From assembly GCA_030765045.1 (NCBI GenBank), contig CM060967.1:124141412-124205411 (forward strand): a DNA stretch of 64,000 nucleotides, written 5' to 3'. Numbering within the stretch: position 1 is the first letter of the stretch; every line of letters starts with the position of its first letter. The notes under the pieces were generated by a model, which worked only from the letters and a program-made list of their open reading frames with translations, had not been told where the DNA came from and searched no databases. This DNA comes from Tenodera sinensis. Lineage: Eukaryota; Arthropoda; Insecta; Mantodea; Mantidae. A program made the translations under genes and the position numbers. Shown one piece after another: positions 53,738 to 64,000 of this stretch.

Positions 53738-54234
53738 AATGTAATGTGTTTTTCTCACATAACTTTGTCTATTCTTGTATAAACTATTCTTGCAAACGCT
53801 AATCTTCTATCTAATTCGTGTTAATGAACATAAACATTTGCAGAAATTCTCTTATTCCATGTTTCCTTGAGAGGAATAAAGAACTACTGTAAGCTTAAAT
53901 GATAACAAGAAGTTTTAAGATTTGGTCGCTTTGAAATCTCTTACGCTTTACCAGTTATGCAAAAGTTATCTAGAATGAATATAACTGCAGAGGCTATTCT
54001 TGGATAATTAAAATATTAAATTCATTTTTCATGAAAATATTTTAAACACACGGTATTTTAATCAAAATCGTTAGTCATTTTTGAGAAAATCAACATCTTC
54101 GAAAGCTTTTCTATGTGAAGAGGAGTTTGGGGCTCAGGGATTTTCATGAAAGTCTTCGAGTCGAACTGTTTGAATGTGCTCAAATTGAATTGCATGCCCA
54201 CTTTTTCTTTTTTGAGTTATGCTGTTCACGCGCG

Positions 54235-54289
<55 letters not shown>

Positions 54290-54430
54290 ACACACAACGG
54301 ACCTTTTTCTAAACATTCTGGGTTTTAGGGGCTTCGAAACGTATATTTCCAGAAAAATCTCGGTATTGAATTTTGGATGGAATGCAATACCTTTCCTATC
54401 TACTATATATGTGGTAGAAAAAGTAAAAGT
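53738..54430 (-). mobile_element. R element, with CG/CA microsatellite
   Basis: TGTAATGTGTTTTTCTCACATAAC to CCTATCTACTATATATGTGG TAGAAAAAGTA. The fixed site holds (CG)n(CA)n at 54229-54296. About 100 bp of interior are deleted relative to other copies. Confidence 0.82.
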
Positions 54431-55389
54431 TAAGAGTATTATATTGCACATATTCTCTAGTAGTTTAATAATAAATATAATGACAGTAATGCAATAATAG
54501 TCATTATTATCATCAAGAGACAGTGGAGTTCTTGAACAGTTGGCTTCCAGTTAACACTGAAACCACACTTCAAAATAACGAAACAACAGCGGCCAAGGGT
54601 CACTAACGGGCAGTTAAACACGGTCTGGTGAGTACTGTCTGCAAACGTCAACAGAGATATGAGTGGTTTGTTATCTGCGACGTCCATGTGTACAGTCAGT
54701 AAAAGTCCAACTATTTTCGTTGATTTTATTAATGCTTAGAGATTCCTATGCCTGATTACCACCAAAGTATTTATTTGAATATACTCATGCATAAGTTAAG
54801 TGTTACTCAAATGTGTGTATTTTGTGAATACATTTTATGCAATGAAATACTCTCGGCCAGAAACTTATTTCGGTTACTGATCCAAACAAACGTATTCTCG
54901 TATTACAGGAGATGTCAGCAGTGTAAGAATAAATTGCTTTTGAGGAACCAACGGCAAATGTTCCATTTGTACAGGACCTGTATGTACCACCTAATGCTCA
55001 ATGTCCCGTATGTATATCCCCCTCAAAGCAGTGCCATATTTAAACCGATGATGCACGGCACGCGATTGTCATTTGTTACATGTGAACTCGATTGCTCTCC
55101 ACACAATGGGGCTGACCGCTAATCCGATAGAAATGGACCACATTATGGACCACTCTGAAAACATGGACTGACTGGATGATATACGCGCGTGCGCACACAC
55201 TGCATTGAGCGTCAAATGCTCCATCTCACCGCATTTGGGAGAGAGTAGGTGTGGAAACCTCAACGTCACATCTTTGCTGCATCTCAATCTTATAAAAAGC
55301 AAAAATTTAAAACACGTTCCTCCTAGCAACGCATTTGTATAGCTCAGAGCTTCCAGAGCATTTTAATATATGAATCATCGCTTTTCACC
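54431..55389. other. Unassigned sequence
   Basis: Includes a 124-codon frame (54748-55122) with several Cys residues but no recognised motif. I see no splice or family support. Confidence 0.35.
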
Positions 55390-55804
55390 CTTTCTACTAT
55401 GCGTAGTAAGTAGTGTTGTGTTGTTTAACGCCCGCTTTTACTACTACGGCACCGCAGGCGGTGACACTGATGACACATGGAATGAAGATGGAGCACCGGT
55501 GGAATGAGATGGCGGGGGAAACCGGAGCACCCGGAGAAAACCCGCCCAGACGCCGCTTCGTCCACCACAAATACCACATACGGGTCCCTGGGATCGAACC
55601 CGGGCCGCCTAGGTGGTAGGCGAGCGTGCTAACCGCTCGGCCACGGCGCCGCCGTAGTAAGTAGGGGAAATAGATTGTGTTAGACTCAAAAATTCGATTT
55701 CGAGAGTTCAACGGAAATATATGTTTTGAGGCCCCTTAAATGAAAGAAAACAGTTTTAGAAAAAGTTCCTATGTGTGTGTGCGTGCGCGCGTGTGTGTCT
55801 GTGT

Positions 55805-55865
<61 letters not shown>

Positions 55866-56588
55866 TGTTTGTCTGTCAGTCTGGGAACAGCATAACTCAA
55901 AAAGGAAACGTCGGTTGAAAAACTTCATTTGTATTTGAGTTTAATATCTTTCAAGGATGCGACACGAAAATTTTGAAGAAAAATCCTCCACCCTAAACTA
56001 TCCTTTACATGGAAAATGTTCAGAAAATATTGGTTTTCTCAAGAATGACTAACGATTTTGATAAAAATGCCACATCATAAGATATTTCTATAGCAAATAA
56101 AATGTATATTTTCAATTTTCTGACTATAGCCCACGAAGTCCTATTTACGCTCTCTGACCTTTGCACAACTGGTAAACGAAAGAGATAGATTATAGCTAAA
56201 AATGTAAATCTCGCTAAAACTCACAATTTATGTAGAATGATCTTTTTTGTGAAATTAAACATTTAGGATATATTCCTTGTTATTTGTCACAATTTTGCAA
56301 TAATTATTCACCTCTCTCAAATGTGAGGTCGTTATTCATTATTTATCTCTGACCATGCAAAAACAATGGAATTTCAAAGTCATCATTTAAGAACCACTCT
56401 TAAAACATTTGATTATTATCGCTTAAAGCCTACTATATTCCTTTTGCAGCTACAAGAAAATTAGCAATAAAATAACTTCTGCAAATGTTTATCTCGATTA
56501 ACATGAAGAGATGGAGGAATAAGTATTTGTAAGAACAGTTTGTGTAAAAGTAGAGAAAGTCATGTGAGTGCAACACATCTGATTTTTA
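55390..56588 (+). mobile_element. R element, full length, split by a family A SINE
   Basis: The hairpin (CCTTTCTACTATGCGTAGTAAGTAG) is interrupted in its loop by the SINE. The element then runs through a TG tract (55772-55862) to GTGAGTGCAACACATCTGAT. Removing the SINE and one duplication restores the usual end. Confidence 0.88.
55414..55652 (-). mobile_element. tRNA-derived SINE, family A, full length, nested in R
   Basis: Same box A/box B head and core as the 43.8 kb copy. A perfect 12-bp duplication, CGTAGTAAGTAG, lies at 55402-55413 and 55653-55664, formed from the R-element hairpin. Confidence 0.93.
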
Positions 56589-56629
56589 CATTCAATGTAA
56601 AATATATAGGAAGATCATACCAGAGGATC

Positions 56630-56850
56630 TTTACTTTTGAAACAATTGCTCAAGCAATGACGTCCACAAGCTTACCGTGGCGTTAATCTTAGGGTTTATA
56701 CTTTTGGTTGTTACATTAAATTCACACACAAATTTACACTCTCATTCATAGACTATTTAAAGGAAAAATTCACACCCTCTAGCCAGGAATAGACCCTGTG
56801 ACTTCTGGATTTGAGGGTTAGAATGCTAATCACCAGAGGCAGTTTGTAAT
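56630..56850 (-). mobile_element. SINE-like repeat, family E
   Basis: TTTGAAACAATTGCT, TTTTGGTTGTTACATTAAATTC, CTAGCCAGGAATAGACCC (reverse box B, degenerate) and GACTTCTGGATTTGAGGG match the copies at 28.4 and 29.7 kb. Confidence 0.6.
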
Positions 56851-57117
56851 TATTTATGATACAAGTGTTAGAAGTAGCGTTTTATTCTGCGAATAGCAAT
56901 CTCACACATACAAATAAAATGGTTTTTAACATCTGTGGTATTAAATATTTTTAGACTGCCCTGAACTTTGTGAAATAACAATAAAATAATATTACATTCA
57001 TTTCAAGTCTATATGTAGCTAAAAGAAATGGCGCCTAGACTGAGATCAAAGGCACATGCAGCGAATGTAGATGTTTTGGCATTTTGTAGATTCGTTGCAG
57101 TGCTTACTTACCCACAC

Positions 57118-57345
57118 CAGTCAATGAAACGGTACGCTATGTAATAACATATTTTATTACCGGAAGGCTCGAGAACCCATTTCCCTACTTCCCGGCAGAC
57201 GCCACTTCCTACCTTCAGCTGTTTTAAAATAAATGCACAAACAAAATGCTGCCAACAAACACCGCTAGTGATTAACAAACGACAAACGTCATACCACAGC
57301 GCGCGAAGCTGAAAAGCACCAAAGCACACGAGTAAGGCGAGCATG
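57118..57345 (+). repeat. Dispersed direct repeat, copy 1
   Basis: TCAATGAAACGGTA, CATATTTTATTACCGGAAG, CTCGAGAACCC, TTTCCCTACTTCCCGG and CAAACAAAATGCTG recur in order at 58908-59105. Nature unknown; it has no coding capacity. Confidence 0.7.
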
Positions 57346-57475
57346 AATTCTATAACGACCCTTATGATTCACTATTATGATGAGCTCGTTAAAAGAATGC
57401 CAGAGAAACGACCGCCAAAGAAAATACTGGAGTGATGATGATCATGATGATGGTGATGATGATTCATGCATGTGA

Positions 57476-57634
57476 CATTTGTGATGGACGAAGCGGCGCT
57501 GGGGCGGGTTTCCTCCGGGTTCTCCGGTTTCCCCGTCATCTGATTCCACCGGTACTCCATCTTCATTCCATATATCATCAGTGTCACTGCCTGCGGTGCC
57601 ATAGAAGTAAAAGTGGGCGTTAAACTCTACAAGA
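57476..57634 (+). mobile_element. tRNA-derived SINE, family A, headless diverged copy
   Basis: GTGATGGACGAAGCGGCGC, GGCGGGTTTCCTCCGGGTTC TCCGGTTTCCCC, CACTGCCTGCGGTGCC and GTGGGCGTTAAACTCTACAA follow the family body in order; the tRNA head is missing. Confidence 0.85.
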
Positions 57635-57689
57635 ATGATGATTCACTATTTATATAAGCTTAAATGTTTGATTTACGTCATTTTGCTTT

Positions 57690-58077
57690 GAGTGAGTGAG
57701 TGAGTGAGTGAGTGAGTGATTGAGTGAGTGAGTGGGTGAGTGAGTGAGTGAGTGATTGAGTGAGTGAGTGAGTGATTGAGTGAGTGAGTGAGTGAGTGGG
57801 TGAGTGAGTGAGTGAGTGAGTGAGTGGGTGGGTGAGTGAGTGAGTGAGTGGGTGAGTGAGTGAGTGAGTGGATGAGTGAGTGAGTGGGTGAGTGAGTGAG
57901 TGAGTGAGTGGGTGAGTGAGTGAGTGAGTGAGTGAGTGAGTGGGTGAGTGAGTGAGTGATTGAGTGAGTGAGTGAGTGGGTGAGTGAGTGAGTGAGTGAG
58001 TGAGTGAGTGAGTGGGTGAGTGAGTGAGTGAGTGAGTGAGTGAGTGAGTGAGTGAGTGGGTGAGTGAGTGAGTGAGT
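57690..58077 (+). repeat. (GAGT)n array, about 97 units with GGGT/GATT variants
   Basis: 388-bp tetranucleotide array in phase throughout. The right edge GAGTTTTAAGGGTACACT resembles the tail junction of the reverse LINE tail at 43.2 kb (GAGTGATTAGGGTTTAAGGG), which may have seeded it. Confidence 0.95.
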
Positions 58078-58907
58078 TTTAAGGGTACACTGAAATGAAA
58101 AAGGTGATTTTCCAAAGTATGGAAGTTAGAGACCTTGGGTTTTGCACAGACATTACTAGCAACTAAAGAAATGTGTGTACCAAATTTCATTCCAATATCT
58201 ACTCGCTTTCCTGATATATTAATTTATATCAGTTTTATTGGAGTATAATCAAAAACTATTTCCTCCAACAAATGTTGAACAAGAGTTGATTTTTAAAACT
58301 GTATCTTTTATTAACTGTGTAACAAATTAAAGGAAGGAAATTTTAATATAGTGAATAGTTTTCTTAAAAAATTAATACCGTAAAGTATAAAAATATCATA
58401 AAAACAGTGCAATATTATATTATTATTTTTAATAAAACGGTATAAGCAATATGATAATTCCAAACGGACATTTTATTACCCATATTCTGAACTATATTGG
58501 GAATAAATTTTAGATCTCTAGCTAGATTTTTGTGGGAGAAGATGGGTTTTGAATATGAGAAAGTAACAAACATACATCATTTCCGAGAAAAATGAATTTA
58601 AAGGTGAAATGGAAAGTGTGGATATGCCTATTTATAAGGTAGAGGCGCACCACTTTAAAAATGTCGTCTAAAATATGTGTTCCCCCCTCCCCAGGAGATT
58701 GAAACTTCGCAGACATATTATTTAAGGCATGGTGCATTTTTACAATAAAAATCCAAAAATTGATTTTTTGACCAAACAGGCTAAAATATCACTTCAGTGT
58801 TCCCTTATGAGGCAGTCGACAACTAGGCCATTTCTTGTAATCACCATCAACAATACTCTGTGTTATCATTACCGTTTATACGAGCGGGAAGCAACAAAAA
58901 GAACAGT
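58078..58907. other. Unassigned AT-rich sequence
   Basis: A weak match to the LINE tail (GCAGTCGACAACTAGGCCAT) at about 58812; nothing else. Confidence 0.3.
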
Positions 58908-59105
58908 CAATGAAACGGTATATGTTATATCACGACATATTTTATTACCGGAAGACTCGAGAACCCAACATTTCCCTACTTCCCGGTAGAGGGCACTGCC
59001 TACCTCCAACTATTTTAAAGTAAATACACAAACAAAATGCTGTCAACACAGGAATAAGAAACACTCAAACTACTGAAAACACCAAAGCACGCAAGGTTTA
59101 GAATA
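58908..59105 (+). repeat. Dispersed direct repeat, copy 2
   Basis: Partner of the repeat at 57.1 kb; same block order, roughly 15-20% diverged by eye. Confidence 0.7.
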
Positions 59106-59360
59106 ATTAGCAACCAGTGGTTACACCAATAGTGTATTGTGTGCACTTCAAGTTGTACAAATATAAAATTAAAATATACTTGTTGCCGAGGTAACCACCG
59201 TCATGCCATGCAAAGTATGCATAAAATCAATTATTCCATTTGGATGGAGTGCCTCACTTCCTATTTTTGCTGATATTTTGCATAAGCTATAATAAGTTCA
59301 CGACTTATTCGGAGAGGGAGCGCAAGTAGGATAGATGTGATAGTAAAAATATAAAAAGGA

Positions 59361-60036
59361 TATACAGAGTGGAAGGAATTCATTACATTCCGTCTAATAT
59401 GTGCTTCATAGAAGCATTGCAAACAAAAAAGTCTAATGGCATTTTGTTCTTTGATCAGCCGATTTCGAAAAAATAAATGGTTCTTTATCCAACTTGGATG
59501 GGTAATTCCACAGGAATGTACGCAGATAACACTTTACTTGTAAGATGCGTGGAGTAACTTATTTTTGACAGCTTCGGCAATTATGTGACATCACACAGGG
59601 TTACGAAATAATTAATCACTTAAAAGACGTGAAGGAATACTCCAAGCAACTTTTTCACATGTGTAGCAAGTCGACAACGTTGCGTTGAGTTTGGTCAGGG
59701 AATTGAGCTGATTTGTGGATGTAAACAGGTCGGGTGCTTTCGCCTTCGTGTAATGTTTTGGGAGCTAACGCTTGTTGTTGGCCTACACTCAAACAGAATG
59801 ACAATGCAGGGTGTTTTGTGTTCTCAAGAAGCACCGTTACTGTGTTTGTTTATGTACTGAGCTAGGGAAAGTGACACAATTTGCAGTGTTGCCAGCTTGT
59901 TTTTGAGAAAACTAAAACATCCCCGTAGGAAATGATCAGAGACAAAAACGTAAGATACAAAATGTGTTCCAAATATGAAGATCTATAACTGGTTTAAATT
60001 AATGTAATGCCGTCCCTTCCACCTGGTATAATCGTC
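59361..60036. mobile_element. About 675-bp repeat with TATACAGAGTGG/CCACCTGGTATA ends, copy 1
   Basis: The terminal 12-mers are inverted repeats at 10 of 12 positions and may reflect a TA target site. The interior is collinear with 63216-63893 (for example TTTGATCAGCCGATTTCGAAA and CAGTGTTGCCAGCTTGTTTT). No transposase inside; MITE-like. Confidence 0.7.
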
Positions 60037-60669
60037 CTAACACCTTATTTTAACAGCAGCTGTCTGAAGACCTAAGCCTACGGTATCCTACTATGCATAG
60101 AAATACAGAGAGTACACCTCACGCTTCAGCCGAGAAAATGAGCAAGAAGAGGCCGGTAGGTGCAAGGTAAAAAGCGGCATTCTAGATGCGTAGTTTTTCG
60201 AGTACTCTACTTACAAATGTTCATCCTTCTATAGGATGCATACATTCATCACTTTATTTCCTTAAACTGTTACAGTAGTTGCCCGAGGTGGAGTCCTTCA
60301 GCATTCACAACGTCCTTTCGTGAAATACATGTGGACAGTAACCGTTTAAAAATAATTCTGTTGTTTGAACATTTCCCTTATAGCCTCCTAAGAATCACGG
60401 CAGTATTACTATGGCAGAGTCTTGCTGAAGATGTCCATATTACTTCTGTTAATCAGTTAATTCTTCAAGAAAAGTGCGAGTATTTGCGTACGACACTCCT
60501 CTGAATTTACGGAGTCTTGAAAGATAGGGCTTTCTCATATAAATTAAGACTGTACGCACGATGTTTGCCCTCTGCGCTGTAACAGTTGCTCCAGCCGAAC
60601 GTATATCAAGTGCGGCCGCGGTGCTTTAAACGTGTATACAATGTTATGTGAAATCTTATATGAAGTCTT

Positions 60670-61535
60670 TCCTAGTAAAAGATGCTGGAAGTGTCGTCCT
60701 TCCTGGGTTAAGAAGTCTTTGTATCTCGTAACCATATTCTGGCTGACGTCAGTGAGTTCAGTGAAGAATAATGTTTCTGATTTCACTCGCAATGTTTTCT
60801 TTCAGTGACTCCAATGCGTGCGGATTTGTTCGGTACACTTTTTCTTTGAAACACAGTAAGAAACACAGTGTTATATCTGGAGAACGAGGTAGCTCTGTGT
60901 GCAGAAGAAACCACAACCTCTACTTGTGCTAATTTTGCAAGTGACTTTGTATTCGGTGGCCATTCGAGATTTGCACCAAAGTCATCTAGCTTTTCCTCTG
61001 TTGAAACTGTTCATATACGCGTACATTTTTTATTGAGCACTGAGCCAGTAGTTACAAATTTATGTATAATTACTTGAATTTGTGCTCTTCATCAGGTAAT
61101 TGCTGAATAAATCCATCGCGTACCGTCGAGCCAATTCATACTTTACATAACTTTTACATGGGAAAATATGATGTTGCAAAGATAACTGTCTTACTAGGTT
61201 AACAAATGATATTAGACTGGTGAATGATGCTTGTGAGGACGAACCCGTGCATCCTGCTTGCAACGTCAAGAACTACGTGCTCGTCTCCAATACGGCAGCT
61301 TACGTTTCCGAAAGTAAACACGCCGCTTGGATGGTCTTGGTTTATATGAGAGACTCAGTATAAGATGCATTATTCGATGTGCTGTTACGGTATACCACAC
61401 ACCAAACGTCTAGTCATCCAAAGTAATTTCGTAAATTATTCCTGGTTTTTCTGTGCTCTGGAGTCGCTTAGTTTGTGAACATATGTCAACATGCAAACAA
61501 AATCACACTTCATCAGAGAAAATTATTAAATTTGG
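60670..61535 (-). pseudogene. Tc1/mariner-superfamily-like DDE transposase, decayed
   Basis: Read leftwards the frames give, in order: SDEV, STEKPGIIYEI (61.4-61.5 kb), LPRSPDITLC (about 60880), KEKVYRTNPHALESLKENI (about 60820), SQNMVTRYKDFL and GRHFQHLL (60.68 kb). This is the order of the catalytic half and C-terminus of a common insect transposase group (SDE.....NP..., PRSPDLT..DF, YRT.P..L..LK..I, HFQHLL). It has several stops and frame shifts, and the N-terminal DNA-binding part is not seen. Confidence 0.72.
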
Positions 61536-61570
61536 ATCAATAATTCCATCGTGGAGCGTGTAGAAGCGTT

Positions 61571-61612
61571 TAGGCTTTAAGGCCCGTCAACAGTTAGGTA
61601 GTTAGGGCTCTA
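61571..61612 (-). mobile_element. LINE 3' tail relic
   Basis: TAGGCTTTAAGGCCCGTCAACAGTTAGGTAG is a diverged copy of the tail seen at 43.2 and 62.5 kb; no target duplication found. Confidence 0.5.
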
Positions 61613-61620
61613 TCGGGGAT

Positions 61621-62501
61621 GTTCTGTGAAGCCCAATTGCAGAAATCCACTCGACTTTCGTTTTCACGCGGCCGTAAGTCTTAGACTACAAGAACTCAGA
61701 AAGATTCGAATTTAAAAACTGTAGCAGCTCATTAATTGGTACTTATGCACTCACAGAACACGCATTTAAAAGTAATGGGAAAGAATTACACAAGAAAACA
61801 CCCTTTTAACACTTCAAACTGTACAAACCGACGACTGGTAAAATAGGGCCCGTGCAAACACGTGTTTTGTCGTTAACACCTTAACCTGAACTAAACATTG
61901 ATCAAAACATATAAACACCCGCAAAATTGAACGAAAATTACTCACGACCTTGCACTGATAACCGCATGATTATGAGGTAAAAAGAAATGAAGGCCGCTCG
62001 AGTTATTCCGTGAGTCACCCAGGCTGACTAGCTGTTTCGATGAAATAAAAGCGTAAAAGATGCTTTAAATTACCAGACTTTGATAAGCAGGGAAGACCAC
62101 ATGCTTCATGTTATCGAGATAAAACTTTGCACAAATAGCTTCATCGTACATTTCCTCTATGTTTAACATGGATTGAAGAATTATTCTTAATATTTTCAAA
62201 TCGCCTGGACTTAATATGTGTTTTATTTTGACTTTATCTGCTCTAGTTTCTGCTGCATAAGTTAAGATTGATCTATTGTTTTATAAATGTAGACTTTACT
62301 CTCTACTGCTATATACTTATTTCGCCAAATTATGTATTTTATGCATCCTGTTGTCTGCGATGTTCTATTGGCCTGTGTTTTACTTTAGATTTAAATTTTT
62401 GGTGCTTGTTATTTTAATACCTAAATAATTAAATTCTGAAACCTGTTCAATAATTTTTCTTTCCACTTCTAATTTGCAGTTGAATGGTTCTTTTGATATG
62501 T
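61621..62501. other. Unassigned sequence
   Basis: No recognised element. Confidence 0.3.
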
Positions 62502-62512
62502 GTTTATCTACA

Positions 62513-62553
62513 GGGTAGGGTTTAAGGGCCCGTCGACAGCTAGGTCATTAGGG
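62513..62553 (-). mobile_element. Ultra-short LINE 3' tail insertion (41 bp)
   Basis: A perfect 11-bp target duplication, GTTTATCTACA, lies at 62502-62512 and 62554-62564. The insert is GGGTAGGGTTTAAGGGCCCG TCGACAGCTAGGTCATTAGG, almost identical over 30 bp to the 43.2 kb tail. Confidence 0.85.
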
Positions 62554-62659
62554 GTTTATCTACATATTAGATGTTTTTTTTGCCTTTGTATTGAATTGGT
62601 GTAATAGCCTTTGCAATCCATCTTCTGTTTTTGCTATGAGGAAGCATCATTTGCGTAGT

Positions 62660-62875
62660 TGTTGTTGTTGTAGTGTTTAACGCCCGCTTTTACTACTACG
62701 GCACCGCAGGCGGTGACACTGATGATACATGAAGATGGAGCACCGGTGGAATGAGATGGCGGGGGAAACCGGAGTACCCGGAGAAAACCCGCCCTGACGC
62801 CGCTTCGTCCACCACGAATACCACATGCGGGTCCCTGGGATCGAACCCGGGCCGCCTAGGTGGTAGGCGAGCGCG
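62660..62875 (-). mobile_element. tRNA-derived SINE, family A, 5'-truncated
   Basis: Perfect 14-bp duplication ATCATTTGCGTAGT at 62646-62659 and 62876-62889. The element stops inside the tRNA head, at GCGAGCGCG, so box A is lost while box B and the GTT-type tail (CAA in sense) remain. Confidence 0.93.
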
Positions 62876-62889
62876 ATCATTTGCGTAGT

Positions 62890-63215
62890 ATATTACATGA
62901 AATCTTGTATTTCCCGTCTTGTATCCACACTCTTTTGGCAAATCCACAATTAACTTATCCATTATGAGATTAAAAAGAAATGGACTTAAGTAATCGTACT
63001 CTATTTCCTAACCAATTGTTATTTCTTCAGTTTGTTCCTTTACTTTTATTCTTCTCTTGCAGTCTGTGTTGATCTCTCTTATTGATCTAATCAGTAACAT
63101 GAATACGCCTGCAATATACATGTACATCGATAGCTTTTTTTTTCAAGTTCACAAAACACAAAAATACTGGTTTGTTAAATTCCCACGATTTTTCTATAAT
63201 TTGTCTGATTACATA
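62890..63215. other. Unassigned sequence
   Basis: Nothing recognised. Confidence 0.3.
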
Positions 63216-63893
63216 ACTACAAAATAGAAGGGAAGTCATTACACTCCTTCTAATATGTACTTCCTAGAAGCATTACAAACAAAAAAGTAGAATTGCATTT
63301 TGTTCTTTGATCAGCCGATTTCGAAAAAATAATTAGTTTTTTATCCAAGTTAGATGCGCAATTCCACAAGAGTGTACGAAGATAACAGTTTGTTACTCGT
63401 AAGATGCGTAGAGTAACTTATTTCTGACATAACTTCGATTGTAATTTGGGACATCACACAGGGCTTCGAAGTAATTAATCACTTACACGTGAAGGAATAT
63501 TCTGAGCTCCTATTTCAGAGATGACGTAACTCGACAAAGTTACGTTGAGGTTGGTCAGGGAATTCACCTGGTTTGTGGATGTAAACAGCTTTCGCTTTCG
63601 GTAAGTTTTGGGAGGTAACGCTTGTGATTGGCCTACACTGTCACTGTAAACACTGAAGGACAAGGCAGGGTATGAGTTTGTTTTCAAAACGCATCCTTAC
63701 GCTGTTTTTTATGTACGAAGTTAGGGAAAGTGACCGCCCACACAATCTGCAGTGTTGCCAGCTTGTTTTCGATAAAACTAAAATATCTATAGGAAATCTT
63801 CGGAGAGAAAAACGTAAGATACAAAATGTGTTCCAAATATTGAGATCTACCACTGGTTTAAACTAATGTGATGATTTACCTTTCACCCGGTAT
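63216..63893. mobile_element. About 675-bp repeat, copy 2
   Basis: Collinear with 59361-60036 in the same orientation. The right end CACCCGGTATA matches; the left end is decayed (CTACAAAATAGAAGGG). Confidence 0.7.
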
Positions 63894-64000
63894 ATATTGC
63901 ATCCACTGTAGATCTAGCTCTCCTGAAGCCTCGCTGATCTTCTGTAACAGCTATTATTGCATCTAATTTATAATTTAAAATTCTAGTAAAACTTTCAAAG

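Noticed and set aside
57678..58190. 170-codon Ser-Leu-Thr-His repeat protein on the minus strand
   Set aside because: It is the GAGT tetranucleotide array read in frame; it lacks a plausible start context or flanking coding sequence.
59361..63893. LTR retrotransposon (two direct 675-bp repeats)
   Set aside because: There is no TG...CA termini, primer-binding site, polypurine tract or gag/pol between them; the internal coding relic is a DDE transposase on the opposite strand.

Overview
This is an animal nuclear window, AT-rich and very repeat-rich, from what is most likely a large-genome insect. The one gene I can prove is a Vsx-type (visual system homeobox, paired-like) transcription factor on the plus strand, of which the window holds only the last two coding exons. 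A hemimetabolous or polyneopteran insect fits best, judging from the long intron, the types of LINE and SINE present and an insect-style CVC domain, but the species cannot be fixed from this sequence.

Layout: exon A (2913-3090) carries the end of the homeodomain and most of the CVC domain. A 21.2 kb intron follows, and then the terminal coding exon (24267-24838), which holds the end of CVC, poly-N/poly-Q stretches, an OAR-like motif and the stop. Both splice sites and the reading phase (phase 1) join cleanly to restore an uninterrupted CVC domain. The upstream exons lie left of the window. A 3' UTR with clustered AATAAA signals near 25.9 kb is plausible. From 26 kb to the right end I see no convincing host gene, only unique AT-rich DNA and mobile-element remains.

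The repeat content is the interesting part. (1) A family of about 0.8 kb elements, called R here, has about eighteen full or partial copies in both orientations. It has no coding capacity, a terminal hairpin whose arm recurs near the opposite end, and a TG/CA microsatellite at one fixed internal position. One copy ends in 362 perfect TG units. The architecture resembles DINE-1/Helentron-type non-autonomous elements. (2) A degenerate tandem array starts on the exon A 5' splice junction and copies the donor site downstream. (3) A 34-bp minisatellite of about 47 units lies in the intron. (4) Several insertions are datable by their target duplications: a piggyBac-type MITE with TTAA ends, a LINE nested in a hAT-like element, a Jockey-type LINE inside a degenerate satellite, tRNA-derived SINEs, and two LINE tails of only 41 and 54 bp. 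(5) There are decayed fragments of a site-specific-endonuclease-type LINE, another LINE, and a Tc1/mariner-like transposase.

The short open frames not listed below are chance frames in AT-rich or microsatellite DNA. Repeat boundaries are read by eye and are approximate unless a target duplication is given.
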